Assembly: GCA_020080175.1 (NCBI GenBank)
Contig: JAGHQL010000021.1
Span: 62,001 to 126,000, forward strand
DNA: 64,000 nt
Direction: 5' to 3'
Origin: Glutinoglossum americanum
Taxonomy: Eukaryota; Ascomycota; Geoglossomycetes; Geoglossales; Geoglossaceae
Positions 22,567-35,812 of this stretch are shown in pieces. The notes beneath the pieces were generated by a model that saw only the letters and a list, made by a program, of their open reading frames with translations, did no database searches and had not been told where the DNA came from. How positions within the stretch are numbered: position 1 is the stretch's first letter; every line of letters starts with the position of its first letter. The position numbers and the translations under genes are program-made.

Positions 22567-24779
22567 TCACACCTCCTGTTGGATCTCAGAGATGTGTTTA
22601 CACAGCTCCTTCGCGTTTGCTGGACTTGAGGTCTGCGAAATATCAGCACATGCCAGTTCGAACCCACATCGTTCCTCTGACTATAAGACATACCTTGACC
22701 AGCAGGGGCACGGCTTTTCCGTCCTCTAACGCCGTGAAGGTAACCATCCTTCCCGTCGGCGGGTTACCCTTTTCATCCCCAACTTTCATTCCTTTGAATA
22801 CCGGCACGTTCAGTACGACACGTAACACACCATCCGCACGCATCAGCAAGCGAGCTTTCCTCTTATTATCGGCATTCTTTGTGGTGGAATCACCTGCCTC
22901 CTCGCCAGTGGAGTCGTCGGAGCTACGAGACCATCGGTCGTACTCATTCTCTACCTCGGTAGCTGTAGCATTAAGCTTGAAGAGGCCAACACCGCGCTCT
23001 TTCCAAGCCTTCTCCTCTTTATCGAAGTAAAAGAGTTTGGCGCGGCAGCTAAATATGGTCGTTTCGCCTTCCTCACCAGTCTCCACTGTAGGGACCGGGA
23101 GCGCATTAGCAAAACGCTCACGTAGGCACAATGTTTATCTGTGGTCAGACAGTATAAGAGCGCATGAGACTAAACGCATACCTTCTTGAGGATGAAACCT
23201 CTTCTCTACATCCACATCCTCTTTCTTCCCTTCTTTGCCATCTTCACCGTTAGCCTCATCACCGCTCGTTTCATCTCCACTTTCCTCAGTCTCATCCTCT
23301 GGTGCCCCAAATGGTCTGTGAGGCTTCTCTTTCAACCCAATGATCCCCGAACCGCCATTCGAGCTAAAATCTCTAAGGCCGACCCCAGAGACACCACCAA
23401 ATCCGCTACCCAAACCGCTAAACCCAGAAGATGTCATACCAAACGGCGTCCCGCCAAAACTACCGCTGGGAGCAGGGCCAGATTTGCCAGTACTGAGGAG
23501 GGTACCAAACCCAGAAGCGCCAGTGCTCTTGGCAGCTCCCAAGGCACCAAACGGTGATGACGAAGGTGGCGAAGTACCCAGGGCTCCAAACGGAGAGGTG
23601 CTAGAACCGGAGAGGGCAGCAAAACCTGAAGATGCGAAAGCAGATGAAGACGTTTGAGCCGTTGTAGCAGTGCCACTGCCAAATACAGAGGGAGCCTTGC
23701 TGGCAAGAGTACCAAAGGGAGAGATGGCCGACGTGTTTGCAAACCCACTCGTTGGCGGAATCTACGAATATTACAGTTAGGATTATCGGCATCAACAAAA
23801 TTAAAACAAGCAGGTAGTCTTTGAGTGCTACCTTAGTTTCTAGCTTCTTCTCCTCTTTGGAGTCCGCTTCTTGAGACGTATCCCTATGACGCTTCTTTTC
23901 TGGTTCATCCCTAGACGTCCTGCTGACACAGCGAGCAGTTATATCTGGATCCACCTCCCCACCAGCGCTCTTCTCGTCCTTTTCTCGAGATAGAGACTGT
24001 TCCAGCTCTTCCTTTTCTTGGTCTTTGTCAAACTGGTCTCGGCTTCTCTTTCTTTCGGGTCTCCTTGGAGACACAACTGGCTCTGGTTCGTTGTCCTCAT
24101 CCATGACTTCTGCTGGCGTCCGCACACCAGTATTTGAAACAGGGTTGGCCCCGGGGAAACCACTGGGATATGATTCACCGTTTAGCTCTTCTGAACCTTC
24201 GTTCACAAAGCTCCCTCCAGACCCCACTCCTTGTACACTATCATGGCTCATGCTTCCGCTACCAGTCGAAACATCTCTGCTACGCTTGCGCGCATGTGTT
24301 CCCGATTCCCAGCCGCGACGGGTTTTGTTTCCGCTAGCATCTTCGGTCTTCATATCGTCGCCAATGTCATCCACCTCAACGTCATCAAAGCTGCGTTTTC
24401 GTGCCGGCCTCCCTCTGGATACTGACATGCCAGCAGTTTCTGCAGCATTGCTCGAATCCTTATCATTGGTTCCAGGGACTCTCTCTGCCTCTATAGCAGT
24501 CGTCTGGGACTGCATTACTGCATCCTCATCTACGTCGATATCTTCGTTGCTGGCGACTCGGTGAAGAGTTCCAAGGTTGGCTTTTTTCAATTTCTCACGT
24601 ACAGGACGCTCGTTATTGTTATCGTTATCGCTGTCGCTTGGAGATCCATCTTTCATTAAATTCGAGCGATCTGTAGTATGGGAGTCTTTCGCGTCCGACT
24701 GCGCATTTGCAGTACCGAGATCGGCTAGCTGCGTGCCATCTCGGGAAGAGAGACCGCCCGAAGAGTGTTCAAGTGTCAT
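22567..24779 (-). CDS. yrb2: Ran-binding protein with FG repeats and RanBD1 domain (Yrb2/RanBP3 type)
   Basis: Yrb2/RanBP3 proteins are nuclear cofactors of Crm1-dependent export that bind Ran-GTP. The start at 24779 opens a long, charged, disordered N-terminal half with several basic KR-type stretches (for example RKRSRD, EKKRHRD) that could act as nuclear import signals. After an intron at about 23.76-23.83 kb comes an FG-repeat block with SPFGTL, SPFGAL and GFGTLL units and a Gly/Phe-rich run. An acidic segment follows, then after another intron the RanBD1 domain: ETTIFSCRAKLFYFDKEEKA, WKERGVGLFKLN, RARLLMRADGVLRVVLNVPV-like residues (about 22.80-22.86 kb) and VTFTALEDGKAVPLLVK. The last exon encodes SSPANAKELCKHISEIQQEV. 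The domain order FG then RanBD near the C-terminus, with no zinc fingers, points to Yrb2 rather than Nup2 or Nup50. Confidence 0.85.
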
Positions 24780-25901
24780 TGCTGCTGGCTTTGAGTATAG
24801 AGAACCTGAGGTTATTATCGCTGAACAATAGAAGCTCGTAGTGGTACTAGTAGGAATATTCTCAAGAGTAAAACGCGGGGTTGCGAATAGCGGGGGAGGC
24901 CTCCGTCATGCGTCCGCCGCCCCAGCTGTCTTGTGGCAAGAGAAATCAGCCAACGGTCAGTCAGTATGCCACGGTATATGCTTACCGGTTCGATATCCTG
25001 AGTCACACTCGAGACTTTGCTGGAGTGGTGTTTTTTGTTGTTCTAGGTTCGCCTGACAGAAGCGAGCGATATCTGGTGTGGTGGAGTACCAAGTGGGCAG
25101 TATGAATCCTGGGAGTGGTAACTAGACAGCAGCGCTACAGAGTTTTGTAATGGCAAAACAACAACAGAGAGTACTGCTGGATGCGATCTTTGTTGAATGC
25201 AGGTAGGGTAAAGAGAGCGGTGTGAGCGACCAGGGACGTGAATATCTCGTGCGTGAGGTGGGTGTTGTTGGCCCAAGCATTGAATGAATGACACAAGGCA
25301 CGCCGACGCCAAGTCGTTCCGATAACCGATCTCTCTGTCGATTGGGTCAACGATATTACGCCGCAGTAAAAATGGGTAACTGTTAGTTTCTGAGCCAACT
25401 GGTCCAACCAGAAGAGAACACTATACACGAAGTGGGGCTTTAGAGAGGATGAGGTGTTTAAGAATGAAGTGTTAAAGTGTTAGGGTAGAGTGCTAATTGC
25501 AGTAATCTCCGTTCGGTGGTAGAGATCGTAACGTGACCTGCCTACGGGAGAATTAAGGTACTATAAACGCAGCTCACCGATGCCCCCGCAAGCCACCAGC
25601 TCCACGATCAGTCCAAAAATTAGGGAAATGAGAGAGGCTCCCCCGGCTCTGTAGCCAACCAATGGCTAGCAATTTGGGCACCACTAATATCCTCTTGGCC
25701 TTCGTCACGCATAGCATTTGAAGACATTCACCACTCGTGATCATGAAAGAGCGAGGATCGCAGCGATAATTGTATTCTCACTCACAAATACAGACAAGGA
25801 AACCCTAGACTAGAAAATAATACACGAAAACCCATTCGCCGACAAACATTCGCTTCAGCTGCATCTTTCCTGAATGCTTACCTTCTAGTTGCAACAACTT
25901 C
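24780..25901. other. Intergenic region upstream of the Ran-binding protein gene
   Basis: About 1.1 kb with no convincing gene. It contains the upstream region of yrb2 and the 3' flank of the Yip4-like gene. Open frames here are under 100 codons and unrecognised. Confidence 0.5.
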
Positions 25902-27022
25902 CTAGCTAATGAAGCATAAGCACCCTAACCCGACATAAAACACAAAAAGAGGATACACTGCGATTCCCACTCGATTCCTGAGGACTCCAGAACCGCCAAG
26001 AATGCTGACACCGGCAGCCAAAGACCAGCAAATCAAGACCAGATAGACAGGAATGCGAGCGATTGTTGGAAGATGCAGAGCGCTAAGAAAAGCTGCGACC
26101 ACGAGGGGGAAAAGCGTGTAGCCTATTATGCAGACTGACTGGAAAAACGAACTGCGCGAGTTTGCGCCGTCAGCAGAGAACGGGAAAGGACCGAGAGGGG
26201 TAGATTGCAGGCATACATGTTTCCACCTAATAGCTTGATCTGTAGAGTCACGACTGCCTCGCCTATCCAGACAATAGCAAAGACGCTTGAGAAGACTAGG
26301 GACTTCTGTTCTCCCTTCGCAGTTGCGGAGAGCAAGAGCGATAGGAGCAAGCAAAACACCAGAGGACCCCTGACGAACAGTCATTCAATATCAGCATTAA
26401 CTTCACCTTAACAAATACCAATCACCACTCCTCAGGTAAGAGCCATTGCTAGGCTCACATACCATAGATCCCAATCCCTTAGACCCTCACTCATTCCCCC
26501 TTGCAACACAACGTCCGCATCTGGCCATCTCCCAGCTCCCCACAAACCCCCAGTACCTTCCCTATCCGCTCCTCCAATTCCACCACCCCGCTGCAGTACC
26601 CCTCCCAACAAGTACTTCGGCCACAGTACCTGCCGCATCTTCTCCCATGACGCCAACAGGTCCCTTGACAGAGTCGCCCATACACTCTCATCGATCGTGT
26701 TTGTAGGCGCACGGCGGTCTTCGCCAGGTATAGAGGACGTTAGGTATGATTGTGAAATTCCGCCAGTATAGGAGGATGATTGCTGGATATTACCGGTTAG
26801 AGGAGCACGGGCGGAGTTGGACGGGTGGCTATCGAGAGGATCATCAAGATCGTTTAAGTCGGCTGAGTTATTAGATATCAGCTTCTATACAACGGATCCA
26901 AGTCCATATGCCGGCAGATATGTGAACTACAAACCGTCATCAGGATCAATAAGGTGGTCGTGCTCGACAGCTGTGCTTCCCATGCTATCATAATGCTCGT
27001 ACGGATTTGACGAGCTGGCCAT
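25902..27022 (-). CDS. yip4: Yip1-family Golgi membrane protein (Yip4/YIPF6 type)
   Basis: Yip-family proteins are five-span membrane proteins of the Golgi that interact with Rab GTPases. The start at 27022 gives MASSSNPYEHYDSMGS, a hydrophilic cytosolic N-terminus. Downstream is DESVWATLSRDLLASWEKMRQVLWP, then the conserved RDWDLWGPLV junction across an intron. The membrane part follows: FCLLLSLLLSATA, SLVFSSVFAIVWIGEAVVTL, the family hallmark KLLGGNISFFQSVCIIGYTLFPLVVA (across an intron at about 26.16-26.21 kb), IPVYLVLICWSLAAGVSI and a final YPLFVFYVGLGCLCFIS. The match to human YIPF6 is close in the KLLGGN-ISFFQS-GY segment. The second and third exon borders (26.7-27.0 kb) are approximate. 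The gene is divergent from erg28. Confidence 0.88.
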
Positions 27023-27186
27023 CTTCCTATTCCTGATTAATTCGACACCCAAGCAGACTCACGCAGGTTGTTTAGGTGCGGCTCTAGCTCCAAGAGAGCT
27101 GTAAAGGTGACCTGCTGGTGATACTAACTTGTGCCTTTGTTGTTTGGGTGTAAGAATTCCACGGTTTCCTGACGTACTTCCGCTTA

Positions 27187-27335
27187 TGTAAGCATGCACC
27201 ACAAACAATTTACTTCTCCTAAATCACACCAGCTTCGACTAAAGCTCATCTAGGATAATCTCAACTCAATTGGGCCTACAGTACATTCTAACTTCCTATG
27301 AAAATCGAGCATATTTATACTAACTTGTTTGGCAG
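27187..27335 (+). promoter_or_regulatory. Probable intron in the 5' leader of erg28
   Basis: A perfect branch-point sequence TACTAAC lies at 27318-27324 and an acceptor CAG ends at 27335, three bases before the erg28 start codon. A suitable donor, GTAAGC, is at 27187. An alternative donor GTAAGA is near 27150. No ATG in a useful frame lies just upstream, so this looks like a leader intron rather than a coding one. Confidence 0.5.
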
Positions 27336-27338
27336 ATC

Positions 27339-27755
27339 ATGATCTCGGCTTTAATTGCACTTCTCCCGCCTCACCAAGGCCTCCTCCCATCTTGGCTCCT
27401 CTTAATCAGCACAGTTGCCCTATTCAACTCTATACAGAACTATGCAACCATCGCCTTGACACAACGAGTCTATGCGGCACAGCCCAAGCAGACCACACCA
27501 CTAAGCGCCCGTACCTTCGGTACCTGGACGGCCCTCAGTAGCGTTATCCGCCTCTATGCCGCCTACCACGTCACGAATCCTCAGGTCTACCAGATGGCGC
27601 TATTTTCATATGTGATTGCCTGGGCACATTTCATGAGCGAATGGTTGATTTTTAGGACGGCCAAACTAGGGCCGGGACTAGCTGGACCATTGGTCGTAGC
27701 GACCACAAGCCTGGTATGGATGGTCAACCAGCAGGACTTCTACGTCGGCGTATGA
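27339..27755 (+). CDS. erg28: Ergosterol biosynthesis protein 28 (Erg28)
   Basis: Erg28 is an ER membrane scaffold that tethers the C-4 demethylation enzymes (Erg25, Erg26, Erg27) of ergosterol synthesis. The coding region is one exon of 138 residues. It opens with ALLPPHQGLLPSWLLLIS, then NSIQNYATIALTQRVY, the signature PLSARTFGTWTALSSVIRLY, AAYHVTNPQVYQMALFSYVI, AWAHFMSEWLIFRTAKLGPG and a last membrane segment ending near DFYVGV. Four hydrophobic spans are visible, as expected. Size and motifs match the family throughout. It shares a 316-base upstream region with the divergent yip4 gene. Confidence 0.95.
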   Translation: MISALIALLPPHQGLLPSWLLLISTVALFNSIQNYATIALTQRVYAAQPKQTTPLSARTFGTWTALSSVIRLYAAYHVTNPQVYQMALFSYVIAWAHFMSEWLIFRTAKLGPGLAGPLVVATTSLVWMVNQQDFYVGV

Positions 27756-28793
27756 GCCCGCTTTCAATGGGCAACAGGGGCTAGAGTATAGCTAGACCAT
27801 AAAGCATAGACCCGTCATCATGGGATCAAGTTATCATGTTCGTATTAATTTATAAGAGGATTTTAGACTCCCCACCGTTTAGCTCTTCGACACAATTGCG
27901 TTTTTCCAGAACCCCAAAGGGGGAAGAAAGAACATGTCTAATCTCCATGTTAAAATCCACACTTATCTAGCCACTTGCAGCACCGAAAGAGCCCTCGCCG
28001 ATGGATCAGCGAGCATACATAGGATCTGATATAGGCAAAAAGATAAACGCACCCCTCTCCAACCTGTCTTGAATCGAGACCCCAAAATGCCATCGTACCT
28101 CAGAAGCAATCCCAAGAAAGTGGAGTAAATATCATTGCGTATCGCAAGCAGCGTCTATTCCGATAGCTATACACCCAAAATAAAAACAATGAGCTGCCTA
28201 GACGGTACTGATAAATAGAAAGGAGAAAGGGAGAAATGGAGTGGAATAGAAAGCCAACAAAAGCCAAAAAAAAAAACCCTGTACGAGAATGCTATCCATA
28301 CATACACAGGTAACCCAAACGCAGCCAATACGGTTATTTTCCTAACTTCTAGGAACCGCGTTGATAAGAAGGAATAACGGCCTGCTCAGTGACCCCCCCG
28401 ATGCAACCTGAAAGATTAGGGGGAAACCCCAACTCATGTCTCCCATCCCCAACAACCTAAAACTTACAACAGCAGCGATAACCCCCCACCCATACCCTAT
28501 AAAGTCGCCCTAAAGCAATTAGTCCAGGCGATTTCAGTATTTGTCTCGATAGCAGCGGTTAAAAACGTTTGAGATCTATATCAGATTCAAAATAAGCCAT
28601 CTACATTGTGTCAACAATCCGAGTAAGGATCCTAGCTTGGCAACTGCTCTGGTACGGATAGTCTTGCGATACGGTCGGTAGTAATAATCGAAAAAGTGCC
28701 CCTATGCCTTCTAACTTAACGCGCCCTGTCCTAATGAAAAAGTGCCCTCACACGGGCTGAAAGTGTCCCCTAAAGGCTCTCTTATCGCCTTGA
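27756..28793. other. Convergent intergenic region
   Basis: About 1.04 kb between the 3' ends of erg28 and gal7. No open frame of note. A short A-run lies near 28267-28276. Confidence 0.5.
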
Positions 28794-30837
<2,044 letters not shown>

Positions 30838-31988
30838 TTACAACAATCCCCACAGCGGCCTCGGGAGCTCTCCACCACTGCCCTTCCTTTCTGAGATCAC
30901 ACCATCCTTCTTCCTCACAATCCCCACATACGCCTCGCGTCTGGGCGGATTCCCAACGGTGACCGACCACGTGCGAAGCCCGTAGTAGCGCGCGATTGAG
31001 TGCACAAGCCAGCGACTATTCACTAGTTAGTGGAGTGATAGAGAGAAAGAGAAAATGCCTCCAGTAGGTGAGTGAGGGGAATACCCAAAGGTTGCGCCGC
31101 GGTCGTCGACTGGGCCATCACAGACGAGCTTGTCCATGCGTAGTTCTGATTCCCCTTCTTCCTTGCTCTTCTTCGGCCTGGGAGCTCGCTCGCTCGTGGT
31201 GCCATCCCGACCAACAAAGACAATCTCTTCATCACCAGAACTATACTCTTCTTTTGCCTCAATCTCCTGCATTTCCCTCCTCTGTTCCCTCTCCTTCCAC
31301 ACCTCCAAGAATCCTCGAACTTCCTCCTCCAATCCCTGCAACAACCCTTTTGCGCCCCTCGCTCTCTTCAGCGTCTCTCTCAGTTCTCGCGGCACCTTGC
31401 CTTCCATAGAGCCCTCCATTGAGACCTTCCTTCCCTTCATCCCGGCCCTTTTCGCGGCAGCCCGCTCGGCCTTCCGCATCGCAGCGACCTCGGCATCCCA
31501 CAGTGGCGCGAGGTAGTATGGCACTGTACCATGTCGTGGGTATGTAGGGCCAACTTCCCAATCGCTAGGCAGCGGGGGTTGCGCGTGCGGGTTGTTCAGT
31601 AGATGATCTGTTGCCGGAGAGGGCAGAAACGGAATTAACAACGTAAGGTTGGTCCCTCCCAACAACAATTGCCTCATGGGGGTTGGTAGAAAGAACACAA
31701 ACCATTCTCCCATCGTCGCCGCCGACGGGAACCTTCTTTGCCCTTCAATAGAGCTTCCCGCCGCTTCAGGCTGTCCCTTCGGAGCGGCTCCCGGTGACGA
31801 GGTAAATACCCCTCCGGGACATGGCGATGTTGCTCATCATCAAGAGGAATGGAGAGAGTGGAGTGGGTATTCGAGCCAGCAACAGTCGGAGTCGAGATGG
31901 TGACAGTGAAGAGCGCGTCTGTGACTTGCTCGATGCTCGAGTTCTGTGGATGATGCGCCGAAGTGTGAAGGGTCGGGAAAATAGCCAT
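30838..31988 (-). CDS. R3H-domain protein with R3H-associated N-terminal region
   Basis: R3H domains bind single-stranded nucleic acids. The start at 31988 gives MAIFPTLHTSAHH. The N-terminal region ends exon 1 with RRDSLKRREALLKGKEGSRR, joined across an intron at about 31.63-31.71 kb to DHLLNNPHAQPPLPSDWEVG and PTYPRHGTVPYYLAPLWDAE, the pattern of the fungal R3H-associated domain. A charged helical middle (Lys/Arg/Glu-rich) follows, then an acidic patch around VFVGRDG. After a last intron near 31.02-31.09 kb the short R3H part reads RWLVHSIARYYGLRTWSVTV and ends at REAYVGIVRKKDG with a short tail. About 340 residues. The role of this family is not known to me beyond nucleic-acid binding inferred from the domain. 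Confidence 0.75.
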
Positions 31989-32444
31989 TGATAAGACGGA
32001 ATTAACGCGAATTTGCAAGGATTGCTTAATTTGAGGTGAAATTGTCCACCGCTGGTCCTTAGTGATGGAGGAGGATTCCTAAAATTTTGTGGTGGTTTAG
32101 AGGCACCCAGAGATGCTTATATGGTGCTCTGGAGTCATACTTGCCATTTTCGGCACGCACCAATCACACGCGAATGCCTCATCACGCCTAGTAATTAGGT
32201 GTTCTGGAGAGTACGGAGAGAATCATCGGAGCGATGTAAGCAACGCCCCGCCAAACATGACATCTCTCCACAAAGACGAATAGGATGATCTTTTAATCGT
32301 GCTTTCTCGCTGCGAGTACATATAAAATGGTGCATCACCAAAAGTAGCGTTCGAAACGCCCCAAAGCCTAAGGGACCACTCCAAAAACTTATGCCGCCCT
32401 ACTCCGAAACGAATCCTCCTTTATCACTATACATGCAGACGTGG
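31989..32444. other. Intergenic region upstream of the R3H gene
   Basis: About 455 bases holding the R3H gene upstream region and the 3' flank of the LysM gene. No coding signal was seen. Confidence 0.45.
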
Positions 32445-34133
32445 TCAGTTCTCCCCGGGTTCTATTCCTCCCCGACTCCTTCCCCGCCGCCTCTCTCGTA
32501 GCGACCCATCCAAGCCCTGTCTTCCTGTAGTTCCTCCGCTCCCATCTCCCGCCCGAGCTCCGTCATCCCCTAGCTCCGGACCACCAGTTAGTTCAATTAA
32601 ATCTCCGCCTGTGTTACTATCGGCCCCTGGCATCGCTTCTACAATTGCGGCAGCACGTGTAGCTATTTTCCTGACCCAACCTTCAATCGCATTGCCAACA
32701 TTTTCTAGACCTGACGCCTTCGATGAGCTCTCAGGGTAGCTGAGTGGTAGAACAGAAGGTAGGTGAGTGGCGATATATTTGTTTAGGCCGTCTTCCGCGG
32801 GACCAGGGATATAGACACCTGCGCCGAGGGTTCCTACGCCGCCAGGGCCGTGAAGCGAGAGGCTTGTAAGATATGACCCCGAACGAGAGCGACCTTGGGA
32901 AGAGCTGGCGATGGAACGGGGCAGGTCGACTGAGGCAGATGGAGTGTCGAGGTCTGAGTAAGAAACTGATTTCCGGCGGCTCGGAGGGAAGAAGCCTAGC
33001 GATTTGCGAGGCAGACGGGCAATCTCGACCTTCCCGGGGATGCCATCAATTTCTACCCAGGATTGATGCTTCCATGGCGGATCCTCATGGTGCTCTTGAG
33101 TAGGAGGGGTTGTTGGTGGTTCATTTTGTTTGTCTAGCGATGGCGGAGGTGACAATGAATATGCACCCCATGATGTACCATTATTCCCCATATATTCTCG
33201 ATCATCGTTAGAATCATATTCGCCGAGAAGGTCCACCACAGGTTCCGGTACAGGTCGCCCTTTGACACCACAAGTATCAACTGGGAGAACCACAATCTTC
33301 CTACTCTGTATGGTATCGTTTGGCCAGAGCCTATTGGCGCGCCGTAATACGCTCATCTGGCAGTTAAATTGAATGACCACGCCCGCAAGAGTGTCGTTGG
33401 GATGCACGTGGTGAATATATACTAGAGCATCTCTTTCAACTTCTCCTCGTTCATGGTCCGGCGGCACGGATAGGGAAACAGGACGCATGTCGTCAGACGT
33501 CCTGCGCTTGTAACGACCGGAGAGATCTTGAGAACTGCCGCCATTAACCAAGAGCTCCTCGCGGCGTTTTGAACGCATCATTGCCTCTCGGGATTCTGCA
33601 GACCCAATACCAATCAAATCCCCAGTATTGCCACCAGACCCGAGAGGACCCCATTCAGAAGGTGGCCGAGGGATGGCGCTGACTGCCCTCCTATGCTGTG
33701 ATATAGCATCGCCTAGCAGCCTTCTCCGCTGCTGATGGGGCTTCTTCAGTCTTTGCGACTTATCGCTTTGATCCTCCAACGCATCGCTTCCCAAGACGGT
33801 CGATGCTAGGCCCTGGAGTGTAGACCACGAGTTCTCCCACAAGCCCGACGCGAACGCCACTGGTGTCTGTGTTCCCCCTAGGCTCAGTCCGCCCAATGGC
33901 CGCCCATTGTTCGATGTGTCTAAGGACTGCACAGTACGTCTCGACACAGTTCGAGATGGATGTCTGCTTGGAATTGGCGAGGCTGCTCTTGACGATACCG
34001 GAGAGGCTATAGGTGAAACCAGGGAGTTTGAAGTCCCACCATCGCTTGCATCACCTCCATCGAGGGCAGTTGTGAGTCTTTTGTTTCGCGGGCGGATGGT
34101 TGAGGAGACGGTTGTGACCGAGGTGGGGTTCAT
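32445..34133 (-). CDS. Intracellular LysM-domain protein
   Basis: One exon of 562 residues from the ATG at 34133 (MNPTSVTTVSS). The only folded domain visible is a single LysM of about 45 residues near residues 240-285 (VYIHHVHPNDTLAGVVIQFN, then CQMSVLRRANRLWPNDTIQS and KIVVLP). The rest is disordered: Ser/Pro/Arg-rich before it, charged and Gly/Ser-rich after it, ending in a basic Arg-rich tail. There is no signal peptide or membrane segment, unlike secreted chitin-binding LysM effectors, so an intracellular place is inferred, similar to the LYSMD family in animals. Function is unknown. The frame stays open upstream of 34133 without another ATG until about 34220, so an additional 5' exon cannot be excluded. 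Confidence 0.75.
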   Translation of the reverse strand: MNPTSVTTVSSTIRPRNKRLTTALDGGDASDGGTSNSLVSPIASPVSSRAASPIPSRHPSRTVSRRTVQSLDTSNNGRPLGGLSLGGTQTPVAFASGLWENSWSTLQGLASTVLGSDALEDQSDKSQRLKKPHQQRRRLLGDAISQHRRAVSAIPRPPSEWGPLGSGGNTGDLIGIGSAESREAMMRSKRREELLVNGGSSQDLSGRYKRRTSDDMRPVSLSVPPDHERGEVERDALVYIHHVHPNDTLAGVVIQFNCQMSVLRRANRLWPNDTIQSRKIVVLPVDTCGVKGRPVPEPVVDLLGEYDSNDDREYMGNNGTSWGAYSLSPPPSLDKQNEPPTTPPTQEHHEDPPWKHQSWVEIDGIPGKVEIARLPRKSLGFFPPSRRKSVSYSDLDTPSASVDLPRSIASSSQGRSRSGSYLTSLSLHGPGGVGTLGAGVYIPGPAEDGLNKYIATHLPSVLPLSYPESSSKASGLENVGNAIEGWVRKIATRAAAIVEAMPGADSNTGGDLIELTGGPELGDDGARAGDGSGGTTGRQGLDGSLRERRRGRSRGGIEPGEN

Positions 34134-34736
34134 GGCCAGAGGCGGAACCGATGAGACCCGTTTAGCAGCATAGGAGAGACAGATTGCGTTCGAGAGAGAT
34201 GCAGTACCCACTTCAACCAATGAGAGGACGCGGAGAGTAGAGAGAGCGAGAGCTTTGGCTGTTTGGAGTTCTGCCCTGATGTTGTGTATGGAGGGATAAT
34301 ACGCCTGTGCATTAGTGTCAACGTAAGCTAATGACTATAGCCGCTCACAAGGAGCAACAACGACCAAAAAACAAGAACAACAAAGAGGTTCAAATATGGC
34401 TGCTGTGCCCATTCCGTGGTGTCTCTGGTAGATCTAGTTACTCCGTAAGCACATTTTTAGGCAATGTATTCTTTTCTGACTTGGAACACTCTTAAGCTTT
34501 AGGGTACAACGTATGCATCGCCACTACCACCTCTTATTATTCTTGTCTCTCAACAAGTTTGTATTTTCTAGTACGCACGAGGGCTTAAGGTACGGAAGGT
34601 CATTATTCAGTAACTGTAGGGAAGGATATATCTTTAATTGCCCTAATTTTTTTTGGATATGGCTATATCTATAAACACATAGAAGGCTGAGTAGATTACC
34701 AAAATATTATAAAAAGAATGTCAGAGAATCACCGAA
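34134..34736. other. Intergenic region upstream of the LysM gene
   Basis: About 600 bases, AT-rich toward the right end. It holds the LysM gene leader and the 3' flank of the zinc-finger gene. No gene was seen. Confidence 0.5.
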
Positions 34737-35812
34737 TTACGCCTGTATGAGATCTGGTGCACTAGGTCCTACACCCCGCAGGAGGACGATCGTATTCCCA
34801 CTGGCAAGTACTGTGTCAACCTTCTCTGAGAATTCTAATAATCGGCCTCCTTCAACATGGAACACCCTCAGCTTCTCCTCCTCACCCCCACCGTGGTTAT
34901 TCACGTTCTGCACCTGCAACGACTTTGCAGCTGCGTCTAGCACTCTGCCTATACTCCAGGCCTTATTGTAAAAGAACTCGCCACGCGGAAACTTGCTCGT
35001 TGTTGATGCAGCCTCCGCTTCCACATGAAGGTATACTCGACTGTCAGCCGGGACCTTGTCATCGCCTTTTGCTGATTTCTTGAGCTTGTTCAACGCTGCT
35101 AGCCGCGCTGCGTTACTGCTCGGCTTGGGCGCCATAGCTGCAGGGAGCTTAATATCCTTTTGCTTCTCTCGGCCCCACGCCTTCAACCGCGCAAACGCTA
35201 CGCGGGCTTTCTCCGTTTGCGCAGCGGCGTTGAAAGTTGCGGCCGATGCAGGCCTTGCACCTAGTGGGGTCAGATTCTTACAGTCATGCTCCTCCAGCAT
35301 CCGGTGCTTGAGGCAGTACATGCGGTTGCAGGTTTGGCAGTGAACCCCGGTGCTACGAGGAGTATTGATAATGGTCTTGCATTGTGGGTACGAGCACTTT
35401 GCTTCGGGTAGAAAGGAACGGAGTGGCTGTTTTGAGTTGTCAGGGGCGGAAGACGTGCCCAGTTCCTTTCGTCGGCGCGCAGCCGCCCAAGCGCCTTCGT
35501 TAGGGCATTTGTGGGCGAATTCGGTGCGGTGCTCAAGGCAAAACTTGCTGGGAAATGTTAGCTTATGCGGGGAGTGAACTAGAGCTAGGGGACTGATGAA
35601 TATACGAAAGATATGGATATCTGTTTAACTCTCAGCAGAATGGGCATAGTTGGGCCTTACCCTTTGCAACTCTCACATCTAAAGGGTAGAAAATCTAACT
35701 GATTGCAATACTCAAGCTGGCATCTTGCACCTATTGCTTCGACATCGCCGCTATCCATGGTAGTGTAGCTCTGGGAAGGCTCCGGTACCTCTGAAGACGA
35801 ACTGGAAGCCAT
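34737..35812 (-). CDS. cuz1: AN1-type zinc-finger protein (Cuz1/ZFAND1 type)
   Basis: Cuz1/ZFAND1 proteins link Cdc48/p97 to the proteasome under arsenite and other proteotoxic stress. Two exons fit exactly: 35812-35661 and 35547-34737, with a 113-base intron, giving 320 residues. The first AN1 finger begins ARCQLEYCNQLDFLPFRCES, crosses the intron at CKGKFCLEHR and closes with HKCPN. The second begins KCSYPQCKTIINT, continues GVHCQTCNRMYCLKHRM and closes HDC. A Lys/Ala-rich linker follows. The C-terminal part (about residues 225-318) has the ubiquitin-like fold of this family: RVYLHVEAEA, FPRGEFFYNKAWSIGRVLDA and NTIVLLRGVG. Arrangement of two N-terminal AN1 fingers plus a UBL-like tail supports the assignment over other AN1 proteins. 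Confidence 0.88.
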
